Assembly (NCBI GenBank): GCA_003524845.1
Contig: DQGR01000067.1
Span: 11,044-21,893, forward strand
DNA length: 10,850 nt
Direction: 5' to 3'
DNA from: Patescibacteria group bacterium
Lineage (GTDB): Bacteria > Patescibacteriota > Microgenomatia > UBA10105
Part shown: piece by piece, positions 1-7,308 of the stretch
Position numbering within the stretch: position 1 is the stretch's first letter
Layout: the number at the start of each line of letters is the position of its first letter
Notes under the pieces: generated by a model
Database searches by the model: none
What the model was told of the DNA's origin: nothing
What the model saw: the letters and a program-made list of their open reading frames with translations, nothing else
Made by a program: the position numbers and the translations under genes

Positions 1-1908
1 ATTGAAGACAAGGATTTTTATAAACACCGGGGAGTAAGTCCAATTGGCGGCATGGTGCGCGCCTTAAAGGAGCTGGTGTTGCGCCAGCAGTTACAAGGCG
101 GGTCAACAATTACCCAGCAACTGGTAAAAACCGCGCTCCTCACGCCAGAACGTACACCGCAACGCAAGGTCAAAGAAATTATTTTAGCGCTCCTCGTCGA
201 ACTGCGCTACTCCAAAGACGAGATTCTAGAAATGTATCTTAACCAGGTGCCGTATGGAGGAACAGCGTGGGGAATAGAAGCGGCAGCCCAACGGTATTTT
301 GGAAAAAATATTAAGGAAGTTAATTTAGCTGAGGCGGCACTCCTTGCGGGATTACCGCAGGCGCCAACCCGGTATTCGCCGTTTGGCGCAAATCCGGAAT
401 TTGCCCAGGAACGCCAACTCACCGTACTAAAGCGTATGGTGGAAGACCACTATATTTCGCAGGCAGAAGCTGATGCAGCCGCAACTTATGAACTTACGTT
501 TCAACAACCGACGACGCCAATTCAAGCCCCACATTTTGTGATGTATGTAAAAAAACAATTGGTGGAGAAGTACGGTGAAAAGCTGGTTGAACAGGGCGGG
601 CTGCGGGTCACCACCACACTTGACCTGGAATTGCAGGATTTTGCGCAGGCAACGGTGGCATCAGAAGTAGCCAAACTTAAAACTTACAAGGTCGGCAACG
701 GCGCGGCTTTAGTCACCCGCCCGTACACGGGAGAAATTCTGGCTATGGTCGGGTCAACTGATTATTTTGCATCAGAATCGGGTAATTTTAATGTGACAAT
801 TGCCGAGCGCCAACCCGGATCTTCAATTAAACCAATAAATTACGCAATTGGCATTGAAAATAAAACCGTGACTCCGGCAAGCGTCCTCATTGACGAGCCG
901 AGCTGTTTTGGCACGTTTCAGGAACCATATTGCCCGAAAAACTATGACGGCAACTTTCATGGGCCGGTGCAGGTCAGGTTTGCTCTGGGCAACTCGTATA
1001 ATATTCCGGCAGTCAAAATGCTTAAACTCAATGGGGTGGAAACGATGACTGCTTCGACTTCAGCCTTCGGAATTACGACTTTAAACGATCCTGACCGGTT
1101 TGGATTGTCGCTGACTTTGGGCGGCGGCGAGGTACCGATGACGGAAATGGCGACTGCGTTTGGCGTATTTGCCAATGGCGGCCTGCGCAAAGACCTGGTT
1201 GCAATTTTAAAAGTTCAGGATGCAAACGGGAATGTCTTGGAAGAATATCAGGATGCGAATTTAAATGCCGAAATAATTAGCCAATTGCTAATTAACGGCC
1301 CGCGGGTGATTTCCCGGGAAACGGCGTTTTTAATCTCGCATATTCTACTTGACCAGAACGCCCGCTCTGCCGCTTTTGGCTCCAGCTTTTTGCAGGTTTC
1401 CGGTCACCCGGCAGTTTCAGTCAAAACCGGAACTACTGACGAAATGCGCGACAACTGGACCATTGGCTTTACGCCTGAAGTGGTAGTCGCCACCTGGGTG
1501 GGTAATAATGACAACACAAAAATGAACCCGTATCTCACTTCCGGGGTTACCGGAGCTGCTCCAATCTGGAATAAAATCATGGGTTTTTATTTGCGTGATA
1601 AAAAAGAAACCTGGCCAAAACAGCCTGATGGGATTGTCGGACTGCAGGTGTGTTCGATAACGGGTCTTCTGCCGCAAGCTGAAAACGCCTGCCCTGCCCG
1701 CTTTGAGTATTTTATCAAGGGCACGGAGCCGAAAGTTACCGAACAGTTGAAAGAATCAGTGCCAATTGATACGAGTACTGATAAGTTAGCGCGCTCGGAT
1801 CAGACTGAACATATTGAGGTGAAAGAAAAACTCGTGGTCCATGACGCGTTCGGGTTGTATTGCATCGACTGTAACCACGAAAACGATCCGGTTCACACGA
1901 TTCGATAA
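1..1908 (+). CDS. Class A penicillin-binding protein (PBP1A-like), 5' truncated by window edge
   Basis: Bifunctional peptidoglycan synthase: a GT51 glycosyltransferase polymerises lipid II and a transpeptidase crosslinks stem peptides outside the membrane. The frame is open from base 1, so the ATG at 52 is internal and the membrane anchor lies outside the window. Visible in codon numbers of this fragment (635 residues): the GT51 motif IEDKDFYKH with the probable catalytic Glu at 2; QGGSTITQQL near 30-40; a transpeptidase SSIK tetrad with nucleophile Ser274; an SYN motif in LGNSYNIPAVK; and KTGTTDEMRDNW near the end. All catalytic motifs are intact. Cys pairs occur at 302/311 and 551/564, and a terminal CIDC motif sits at 621/624; the downstream paralogue lacks the 302/311 and 621/624 pairs. 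A short T-run (1910-1915) follows the stop without a clear stem. The family is certain; physiological specialisation is unknown. Confidence 0.95.
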   Translation: MEDKDFYKHRGVSPIGGMVRALKELVLRQQLQGGSTITQQLVKTALLTPERTPQRKVKEIILALLVELRYSKDEILEMYLNQVPYGGTAWGIEAAAQRYFGKNIKEVNLAEAALLAGLPQAPTRYSPFGANPEFAQERQLTVLKRMVEDHYISQAEADAAATYELTFQQPTTPIQAPHFVMYVKKQLVEKYGEKLVEQGGLRVTTTLDLELQDFAQATVASEVAKLKTYKVGNGAALVTRPYTGEILAMVGSTDYFASESGNFNVTIAERQPGSSIKPINYAIGIENKTVTPASVLIDEPSCFGTFQEPYCPKNYDGNFHGPVQVRFALGNSYNIPAVKMLKLNGVETMTASTSAFGITTLNDPDRFGLSLTLGGGEVPMTEMATAFGVFANGGLRKDLVAILKVQDANGNVLEEYQDANLNAEIISQLLINGPRVISRETAFLISHILLDQNARSAAFGSSFLQVSGHPAVSVKTGTTDEMRDNWTIGFTPEVVVATWVGNNDNTKMNPYLTSGVTGAAPIWNKIMGFYLRDKKETWPKQPDGIVGLQVCSITGLLPQAENACPARFEYFIKGTEPKVTEQLKESVPIDTSTDKLARSDQTEHIEVKEKLVVHDAFGLYCIDCNHENDPVHTIR

Positions 1909-1943
1909 CTTTTTTCCAGAGCTTCCCAAAGACCTATATTGTA

Positions 1944-1952
1944 TGGTATAAC
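1944..1952 (+). promoter_or_regulatory. Extended -10 promoter (TGG-TATAAC)
   Basis: TATAAC with an upstream TGn element ends seven bases before ATG 1960, so a transcript would begin at or next to the start codon. No convincing -35 is visible. It supports ATG 1960 over the upstream TTG. Inferred from motif and spacing only. Confidence 0.5.
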
Positions 1953-1959
1953 GCTTGCG

Positions 1960-4371
1960 ATGAAGCTATCGCGAAAAAAATCCGCTTTTCCCTCCATAGA
2001 TATTTTTACCGTCAAATCAATCTATCTGCGTTTTATTCTAATTTTGCTCGCGGCAATCGGCAGTATTGTCATTTACTTATTTCAAAAAGCCGTGCCAGGA
2101 ATTAAAAGATGGTTGCGTTCAGGCAGTATACTTTTTCCGCAACTACCCGACTTTATACTAAAGTTAGTTCAGCAAATTCTGCTGCTCGTTGCAAAGTCGT
2201 TTCGGACTTTTGTTAGTCTCTTCAGGCGCATTCACTTACCACAAATATCATTCAAATTGCCACATTTTCATTTACGCATTCGTACCGATCCATCAAGCCG
2301 GCAATTACAGGTGAAAGTGCCTCGCTTGCGGCCTTTGTTTTTTAGATGGGTTCCCTCCTGGCTGCTCAGTTTTAGTCTGGGCGTCATTATAACCTTATTG
2401 CTTGTTTTTATCCCGTACAACTTATATCTTTTCGTTAAATATTTACCCCATCCTCGCTTACTTACCCAGCGCTTTATTCCGGTAACGACTCAGATTTTTG
2501 ATAGAAGCGGCAATTTGCTCTACGAAATTCATGGCGATGAGGATCGCACACCAATTCCCTTAACAGAAATTCCCGAGATGGTTAAGCAAGCTACCATTGC
2601 GATTGAAGACACTGACTTTTACAAGCATAATGGCTTTTCTACCCGGGGTATTATCCGGGCGATCCGGGAAACTGTGTTTAAAAAAAATATCCAAGGTGGA
2701 TCAACGCTCACCCAGCAGTTAATTAAAAATTCACTCCTCACCCCGGAAATTACGGTACTGAGGAAACTGCGGGAAATTGCGCTCGCGGTCTGGACTGAAC
2801 GCATTTATACGAAAGACCAGATCCTCGAAATGTATCTCAACCAGGTACCCTACGGAGGAACTGCCTGGGGAATAGAAGCGGCAGCCCAACGCTATTTCGG
2901 GAAAAGCAGTAAAGAAGTAAATCTGGCAGAAGCAGCGCTGCTTGCAGGGTTACCGGCTGCACCCTCTATCTATTCGCCGCACGGCGCCCGGCCGCAACTG
3001 GCAAAAGAACGCCAGCATGAGGTACTTCTGCGTATGGTAAAACAGGGGTTTATTTCTCAAGAACAGGCAAATGCAGCGCTTTCGGTGGCACTTGCTATCC
3101 GGCCGGAAATTGCGGATATTAAAGCTCCGCATTTTGTCATGTATATCAAAGAACTGGTCGCGCAAAAATATAGCCAGCGTCTTATTGATCAGGGAGGGTT
3201 AAGGATTACGACTACGCTCGACCTGGGCATGCAGGAAAAAGTGCAATCTATAGTTACCAGTGTGGTTGCATCACTTAAAAATTTACAGGTGGGTAATGGT
3301 GCAGCTTTGATCACTAATCCTAAAAATGGTGATATTCTCGTCATGGTTGGCTCCAAAGATTACTCCAATGTAGCTGAACAAGGCAACGTCAATGTGACAC
3401 TGGCCCAGCGCCAACCCGGGTCAAGTATTAAAGTGGTCAATTATGCGGCTGCGTTTGAACAGGGCATGACTGCGACAACTACCATTGAGGATGCTCCAAT
3501 TACCTATACCACTGTCGGCGCACCTCCCTATTCTCCAGTTAATTATGACAGTCGATTCCACGGTACCGTCACAATTCGTCAGGCACTGGGAAATTCGTAC
3601 AATGTACCCGCGGTCAAAGTGCTTAGTAAAGTGGGAGTATCAAATATGATTGATATGGGTGAACGGCTAGGGATCACGACCTGGACAGACCGGAACCGGT
3701 TTGGATTGGCGCTGACCCTGGGTGGCGGCGAAGTCACCATGCTCGATATGGCAACCGTGTATGGAGTTCTAGCAAATAGCGGCAAACGGGTTGATTTAAA
3801 TCCGTTACTTGAAATTAAAGACTTTGCCGGACGCACGTATTACACTCGTGAGGCGCCGAAACCGAAAGAAGTGATTAGTAGCGGCATTAGTTTTATCCTG
3901 TCACATATTTTAGCGGATAATAGTGTAAGAAGTGCGGCGTTTGGCCAAAATTCACAACTCGTGATTCCCGGCAAAACCGTTGCAGTGAAAACCGGTACGA
4001 CTAATGAAAAACGTGACAACTGGACTATCGGCTACACTCCCTCACTTGTAACGGTTGTGTGGGTAGGCAACAATGATAATACGCCTATGAATCAACAGAT
4101 TGCTTCCGGTATCACCGGAGCTACCCCAATCTGGAATCAGATCATGAATGAAGTATTAAAGAATAAAGCGGATGAGCCGCTCGTGCAACCTGAAGACGTA
4201 GTTACTTTGCCGTGTAATGGAAAAACTGAATATTTTGTCAAAGGAACTGAACCTAAAGGCGGCTGTCCGCAGCTGCCGCACCCATCAACCACGAACTCAC
4301 CCACTCTTACGCCGCAACCCACACCTGAGGTAAGAGAAAATCGCCCTCGCCCACGCAACCGCCGCAACTAA
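1960..4371 (+). CDS. Class A penicillin-binding protein (PBP1A-like), complete, with N-terminal extension
   Basis: Complete paralogue of the preceding gene (803 residues from ATG 1960), with the same glycosyltransferase plus transpeptidase architecture. A TTG at 1939 would add seven residues, but a TGGTATAAC -10 element (1944-1952) lies inside that stretch, so ATG 1960 is preferred. Residues about 20-41 are a possible first hydrophobic segment. A stretch rich in Pro, aromatic and basic residues follows (about 60-130). A strong membrane anchor lies at about 134-160. GT51 motifs are IEDTDFYKH (catalytic Glu216) and QGGSTLTQQL; transpeptidase motifs are SSIK (Ser488), SYN (546-548) and KTGTTNEKRDNW (677 onward). 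The tail is Pro/Thr-rich and ends in a basic RPRPRNRRN. The roughly 130-residue segment before the main anchor is longer than in textbook PBP1A. Tandem placement suggests duplication followed by divergence. Confidence 0.95.
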   Translation: MKLSRKKSAFPSIDIFTVKSIYLRFILILLAAIGSIVIYLFQKAVPGIKRWLRSGSILFPQLPDFILKLVQQILLLVAKSFRTFVSLFRRIHLPQISFKLPHFHLRIRTDPSSRQLQVKVPRLRPLFFRWVPSWLLSFSLGVIITLLLVFIPYNLYLFVKYLPHPRLLTQRFIPVTTQIFDRSGNLLYEIHGDEDRTPIPLTEIPEMVKQATIAIEDTDFYKHNGFSTRGIIRAIRETVFKKNIQGGSTLTQQLIKNSLLTPEITVLRKLREIALAVWTERIYTKDQILEMYLNQVPYGGTAWGIEAAAQRYFGKSSKEVNLAEAALLAGLPAAPSIYSPHGARPQLAKERQHEVLLRMVKQGFISQEQANAALSVALAIRPEIADIKAPHFVMYIKELVAQKYSQRLIDQGGLRITTTLDLGMQEKVQSIVTSVVASLKNLQVGNGAALITNPKNGDILVMVGSKDYSNVAEQGNVNVTLAQRQPGSSIKVVNYAAAFEQGMTATTTIEDAPITYTTVGAPPYSPVNYDSRFHGTVTIRQALGNSYNVPAVKVLSKVGVSNMIDMGERLGITTWTDRNRFGLALTLGGGEVTMLDMATVYGVLANSGKRVDLNPLLEIKDFAGRTYYTREAPKPKEVISSGISFILSHILADNSVRSAAFGQNSQLVIPGKTVAVKTGTTNEKRDNWTIGYTPSLVTVVWVGNNDNTPMNQQIASGITGATPIWNQIMNEVLKNKADEPLVQPEDVVTLPCNGKTEYFVKGTEPKGGCPQLPHPSTTNSPTLTPQPTPEVRENRPRPRNRRN

Positions 4372-4415
4372 CAAATTATTATTTGGTGGCATGAGACGAT
4401 GTGGTGAAGTAAGTC

Positions 4416-4904
4416 TTACGTATGTCGATCGGCGACTTTGGAGGCGGCGAAGGAATCGGGTTTGGTTTTGACCATAAATCCAGAACTGCGAACCATGCCC
4501 ACGATTTCGGCGATCAGGTCCCGCGTATCCCCAACTTTACCAATGTCAACGTGGATTTCAAGGTCAAATTTGGAAATACCGTCAGTTTTAAATAACTGCA
4601 AAAACTCCTCAGCTGCGGCGAGTGAGAAAATTGCCTCCTGAAACATGCGCTGTTTGAGTAGGTACCGGCGAGTTTCCTCGATCCGTTTCCAGAAGTAAAT
4701 GCCGCCGCAGCCAATGCGGTGGATAATAAGCGCGACCACAAAATCAGTGCCATTGCCGTTTTTAGCCTGGCTGTCAGTACCAATGACCAACCGGTACGAG
4801 TGATCGCTATCGGCTTTAAGATAGTTAAGAACTGCCCGGCGCATTTGCTCCGGCGTGCACGTACCATACGTTTGACTGTGAAAATAGCCGTTAGTTTGCG
4901 ACAT
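4416..4904 (-). CDS. YkuK/DUF458 family RNase H-like protein
   Basis: The 162-residue product matches the DUF458 (B. subtilis YkuK) family, predicted to have an RNase H-like fold; the biochemical role is not established. Recognisable elements are IGTDSQ (41-46), carrying a candidate metal-binding Asp in the first strand; HVDIGKVGDTRDLIAEIVGM starting at 118; and a C-terminal KPDSFAASKVADRHT signature that ends the protein. Length is normal for the family. An in-frame ATG at 4934 would add ten residues, but a TGGTACAAT -10 element (4915-4923) lies inside that stretch, so ATG 4904 is chosen. It is convergent with the second PBP gene (44-base gap) and lies 57 bases downstream of the MazG-like gene, apparently with its own promoter. 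The family call is strong; the function is open. Confidence 0.88.
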   Translation of the reverse strand: MSQTNGYFHSQTYGTCTPEQMRRAVLNYLKADSDHSYRLVIGTDSQAKNGNGTDFVVALIIHRIGCGGIYFWKRIEETRRYLLKQRMFQEAIFSLAAAEEFLQLFKTDGISKFDLEIHVDIGKVGDTRDLIAEIVGMVRSSGFMVKTKPDSFAASKVADRHT

Positions 4905-4914
4905 AGGAATAATA

Positions 4915-4923
4915 ATTGTACCA
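4915..4923 (-). promoter_or_regulatory. Extended -10 promoter (TGG-TACAAT) for the YkuK-like gene
   Basis: On the minus strand TGGTACAAT ends ten bases before ATG 4904. It falls inside the longer possible reading frame from 4934, which argues against that longer start. No -35 box is evident. Consistent with a leaderless or near-leaderless transcript. Confidence 0.5.
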
Positions 4924-4961
4924 CGAAGCGCCATTTTGAGGCTGAGATGGCTTAGCTAATC

Positions 4962-5291
4962 TTACTTCTTTGGGTGTAGTTTGCGGTAACGGATCTTGCG
5001 CAATGTGTAAATTAACCGCTTATCCAGGTTGATGTTTTTGTAGATAGCGAGCTTAAGTATCGACAGCAACAGATCTCCTAATTCCTGTTTATAGGTCTCG
5101 TCCTGTTGGGCTTTAATATTCGTCGCTTTTCGTCCATGTTCAGCCAGGTATGCCCGCGCCATCTCACCCACTTCCTCCATAATTGAAAGAATAAGCATAC
5201 TGCCGTACTCTTTTTGTTTTATTTCTTCTTTTTCCAGTTCTTTGACGAGTACTATGTAGTCTGATATGGTGCGGGATTTAAGTGGACGCAT
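4962..5291 (-). CDS. MazG-like nucleotide pyrophosphohydrolase
   Basis: A 109-residue all-alpha protein with the metal-binding signature of the MazG/dUTPase superfamily: EEVGE at 39-43, followed after a loop by ELGD at 70-73 (EExxE ... ExxD). Family members hydrolyse NTPs or dNTPs to the monophosphate and pyrophosphate, often to remove damaged or surplus nucleotides. This is a single-domain form, much shorter than the two-domain E. coli MazG, and the substrate cannot be read from sequence. The N-terminal helix is highly charged (VKELEKEEIKQKE) and the C-terminus is basic. It begins 30 bases after the GT-B gene's stop, and that gap contains its own -10 element. A cytoplasmic house-cleaning role fits the nearby MGMT and MsrA genes, but this link is only inference. 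Confidence 0.85.
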   Translation of the reverse strand: MRPLKSRTISDYIVLVKELEKEEIKQKEYGSMLILSIMEEVGEMARAYLAEHGRKATNIKAQQDETYKQELGDLLLSILKLAIYKNINLDKRLIYTLRKIRYRKLHPKK

Positions 5292-5299
5292 AATTTTCT

Positions 5300-5308
5300 A
5301 GTATACCA
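5300..5308 (-). promoter_or_regulatory. Extended -10 promoter (TGG-TATACT) for the MazG-like gene
   Basis: Minus-strand TGGTATACT ends eight bases before ATG 5291, in the 30-base gap after the glycosyltransferase stop. No -35 match is seen at 16-18 bases. Fits the near-leaderless pattern seen before several other genes here. Confidence 0.5.
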
Positions 5309-5321
5309 CTGGGCGTAATTT

Positions 5322-6680
5322 TTAGTTTTTTCCGGTAAGCAGTCCGGCAGCCAAGTTCCAAAACTGCCGCACACCGTCACTTTGCAACTCATGCTGGTGT
5401 TCATCAGTACCTTTCGGAGTAACGTTGCAGTGGTACATTTCGTGGAAAATCCCTTGTGCAAGCGCCCAGTTGATAAACTGAGCTGCATGATGCGCAGTAT
5501 CTGGTATACAAACACCACGCCAGTTTTTAGCTTCACGCATGATGTGTTCATTCATCGTGGGTTGTGCGCGATTAAGATTCAGCGCTTGATTCCACAAATA
5601 GTTTCGTTCGCTCAGCAAGGGAATTAGGTTGTGCCGGCGCAGGAAATCCAGATTGTCAAACTCCTGCCTACCAATAGCCCGGGAAAAAAGTAATATGGCT
5701 CCACCTCGTTGTCGCGGCGTGACGAGCGCTTTAAATGCCTGTTCACTCGGTTTCGTAATCTCAAGACCAATCACTTTTTGTGCATATACTTCCTGATAGG
5801 TATCGACAATCTCGCGGTCAGTCATCCGGGTATAGAGTGTGGCAAAAGTTTTCCGGCTCATCTCAGAAATAAAAGCTCGCGTGTACGAAGTACTTTTTAC
5901 AATCACGTGGAAATGAAATCGGGAATTTAAGCTATATAAATAATCAACAAGCTGCGAAAAGAAAGTCAGACCAACCGCAGCTCCTGAAATCGGCAATGAA
6001 ACATGAATTTGTGCTGAATTACCAGGCGATAATTGCAGTAACCGTTCATCTCTCGCCTGTTTTGACAGTGCATCTTTGAGTCGCAAGCTAATCGGATACG
6101 ACGCGACGCGAATCGGCACCACTGTTACTTCCAACTGTTTGGCAAAGTCAGTCAGCCTGCGGCAAGTCCGGTCACTGGGTACCACTAATAGATCAGCACC
6201 GGGCACGTACCAAAGTTGCTGCGGACTGTCATCAGTTACCTGGACAACCAGCAGTAAACGGATATGCCGCTCTTTTTCAATTCGTGCTTTAAGGGTGGTA
6301 ATCTGGTGCGCTAACCCAAAATGAGTGGAAATGAAGAGGACGGTTTTCGGCGGCTTCAGGCTCTGATCCAGAATAGTCGTAATCTGTTCGTAGAGAATTG
6401 TCGTGTGACTGCGTAACCATCTCCGATAGACAAAGGTAAACAGACTTTCCGGTAATCCGTTTTGCCACCACTCCATAAACTGCCTGCCCCCCGGGTGTAC
6501 GCTGACCAGGCGATGAATTGTACCCACTGAGGTATCATGAGCTCCCAAAAGCAGGGATTTTGTTTCTCGCGGCAAACCCTCGTACAAGGCATCGGTCACA
6601 CGTAAGTGCCCCAGGCCTGCCGGAGCATAGGTAAAAATGGTTAACAGTTCCGGATTTTTAAATACTGAAAGCGCATCCAC
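5322..6680 (-). CDS. Putative GT-B fold glycosyltransferase (MurG/MGDG-synthase-like)
   Basis: A 452-residue protein starting at GTG 6680. No close named family is recognised, but the order of motifs follows the GT28/MGDG synthase plan. The N-terminal glycine loop is YAPAGLGHLRVTDAL (about 18-32). A segment at about 148-170 (VTDDSPQQLWYVPGADLLVV) resembles the TD...W...aD..vV region of MGDG synthases. PISGAAVGL (230-238) starts the second Rossmann half. ITKPSEQAFKALV followed by GRQEFDNLDFL (308-347) matches the donor-binding ikPG-t-Eal ... GqE-N layout. The last 45 residues are His-rich and unusual. No signal peptide or transmembrane segment is evident, so it is probably a cytoplasmic or peripheral membrane enzyme using a nucleotide sugar. 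Donor and acceptor are unknown. The nearby envelope genes suggest a lipid or cell-wall acceptor, which is inference. Confidence 0.6.
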   Translation of the reverse strand: MDALSVFKNPELLTIFTYAPAGLGHLRVTDALYEGLPRETKSLLLGAHDTSVGTIHRLVSVHPGGRQFMEWWQNGLPESLFTFVYRRWLRSHTTILYEQITTILDQSLKPPKTVLFISTHFGLAHQITTLKARIEKERHIRLLLVVQVTDDSPQQLWYVPGADLLVVPSDRTCRRLTDFAKQLEVTVVPIRVASYPISLRLKDALSKQARDERLLQLSPGNSAQIHVSLPISGAAVGLTFFSQLVDYLYSLNSRFHFHVIVKSTSYTRAFISEMSRKTFATLYTRMTDREIVDTYQEVYAQKVIGLEITKPSEQAFKALVTPRQRGGAILLFSRAIGRQEFDNLDFLRRHNLIPLLSERNYLWNQALNLNRAQPTMNEHIMREAKNWRGVCIPDTAHHAAQFINWALAQGIFHEMYHCNVTPKGTDEHQHELQSDGVRQFWNLAAGLLTGKN

Positions 6681-6686
6681 GCTTAC

Positions 6687-6716
6687 AGTGTAACTGAGTC
6701 AGCAGTGAGCCTGCAA
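6687..6716 (-). promoter_or_regulatory. Promoter for the GT-B gene (TTGCAG-18-TACACT)
   Basis: On the minus strand a -10 TACACT (6692-6687) ends six bases before GTG 6680. A -35-like TTGCAG (6716-6711) lies 18 bases upstream of it. This supports the GTG start and makes the GT-B gene a separate transcription unit from the C39-like gene, although read-through is possible. Confidence 0.45.
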
Positions 6717-6720
6717 TATA

Positions 6721-6739
6721 ACAAGTGGTTATAACTTGT
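6721..6739 (-). repeat. Small inverted repeat straddling the C39-like stop codon
   Basis: ACAAGT and its reverse complement ACTTGT are separated by seven bases and surround the TAA of the C39-like gene. It could form a weak 6-bp hairpin. There is no following T-run, so it is not a standard intrinsic terminator. Confidence 0.25.
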
Positions 6740-7292
6740 GCAGTCCGAGTTCGCGCGGAAAGGTTTTGCGTTTGGGGATAACAATAAAGACCATGCAGTA
6801 ATCACGAATATGGCGAATCCTGCCGGTTTTCGGATTCACGACTTCGTTTAAATCCCACCAGCGTTTGACAAACCGTCTCAGGCTCATCCGGGTGTCTTTA
6901 CCGGCAAATTTACCAAATGGATCCGCGCGCCAGACGAGGTTGGTTTCCGGGTGAATCCGGGTAATCACAGCATAATGACCGTCATCTCCGTCGCTCGCTT
7001 TGCCGAAAATTCCCTGCCATTCCACTCCAACCGGAACCTCGTGTTTGTTAACCAGCTGATGCAGAGTTTTGACAGTTGCCCCACGGCGATACCAGAAGTT
7101 GACGGTGGGCACCATTCGTTTAACTGAATCACCCAGTTCGGTTACCGTCATACCATGATGCTTGAGTTTATGCTCAACGTTCATGGCAGCGACGAATTTT
7201 TCCTGATTAATAAAAATTTTGAGCTCGGACAGGAGCATTTCGAGTACTGCCGGGCCGCAGTGGGAATCTGTCCGCTGGCGCACGCGCTTCAT
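6729..7292 (-). CDS. C39-like papain-fold cysteine peptidase/transferase
   Basis: A 187-residue protein (from ATG 7292) resembling peptidase C39-like domains. VRQRTDSHCGPAVLEMLL carries the probable oxyanion Gln6 and nucleophile Cys12. DGHYAVITRI holds the candidate His106, and WRADPFGKF the third-member Asp124. All three catalytic positions are therefore plausible. No signal peptide, transmembrane segment or ABC transporter domain is present, unlike bacteriocin-processing C39 exporters, so it is probably cytosolic. The start is uncertain: ATG 7292 lies 16 bases after the ATP-grasp stop and just before the domain, while ATG 7328 adds 12 residues and overlaps that gene by 20 bases. The longer frame to 7493 is only the shadow of the ATP-grasp C-terminus. 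Co-transcription with the ATP-grasp gene is likely. It could hydrolyse a peptide or act as an acyl or amide transferase. Confidence 0.75.
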   Translation of the reverse strand: MKRVRQRTDSHCGPAVLEMLLSELKIFINQEKFVAAMNVEHKLKHHGMTVTELGDSVKRMVPTVNFWYRRGATVKTLHQLVNKHEVPVGVEWQGIFGKASDGDDGHYAVITRIHPETNLVWRADPFGKFAGKDTRMSLRRFVKRWWDLNEVVNPKTGRIRHIRDYCMVFIVIPKRKTFPRELGLHKL

Positions 7293-7308
7293 TTCCGGAA
7301 ACCCAGGT

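Noticed and set aside
52..1908. ATG 52 as the start of the first PBP
   Set aside because: The frame is open to base 1 and the upstream codons encode the GT51 IEDKDFYKH motif, so the gene begins outside the window.
1909..1930. Intrinsic terminator after the first PBP (T-run 1910-1915)
   Set aside because: I could not find a convincing GC-rich stem directly before the T-run.
1939..1959. TTG start for the second PBP
   Set aside because: The added codons contain a TGGTATAAC promoter element, and ATG 1960 lies at the expected distance from it.
4372..4415. Terminator between the convergent PBP and YkuK-like genes
   Set aside because: Only a small inverted repeat around TAAGTCTTA is visible, overlapping a stop codon, with no stem plus T-run.
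4905..4934. Longer YkuK-like protein starting at 4934
   Set aside because: The extra ten codons overlap the TGGTACAAT -10 box, and the family's normal length fits ATG 4904.
4438..4955. Plus-strand and second minus-strand frames across the YkuK-like gene
   Set aside because: The DUF458 motifs lie only in the 4416-4904 frame; the others are compositional shadows.
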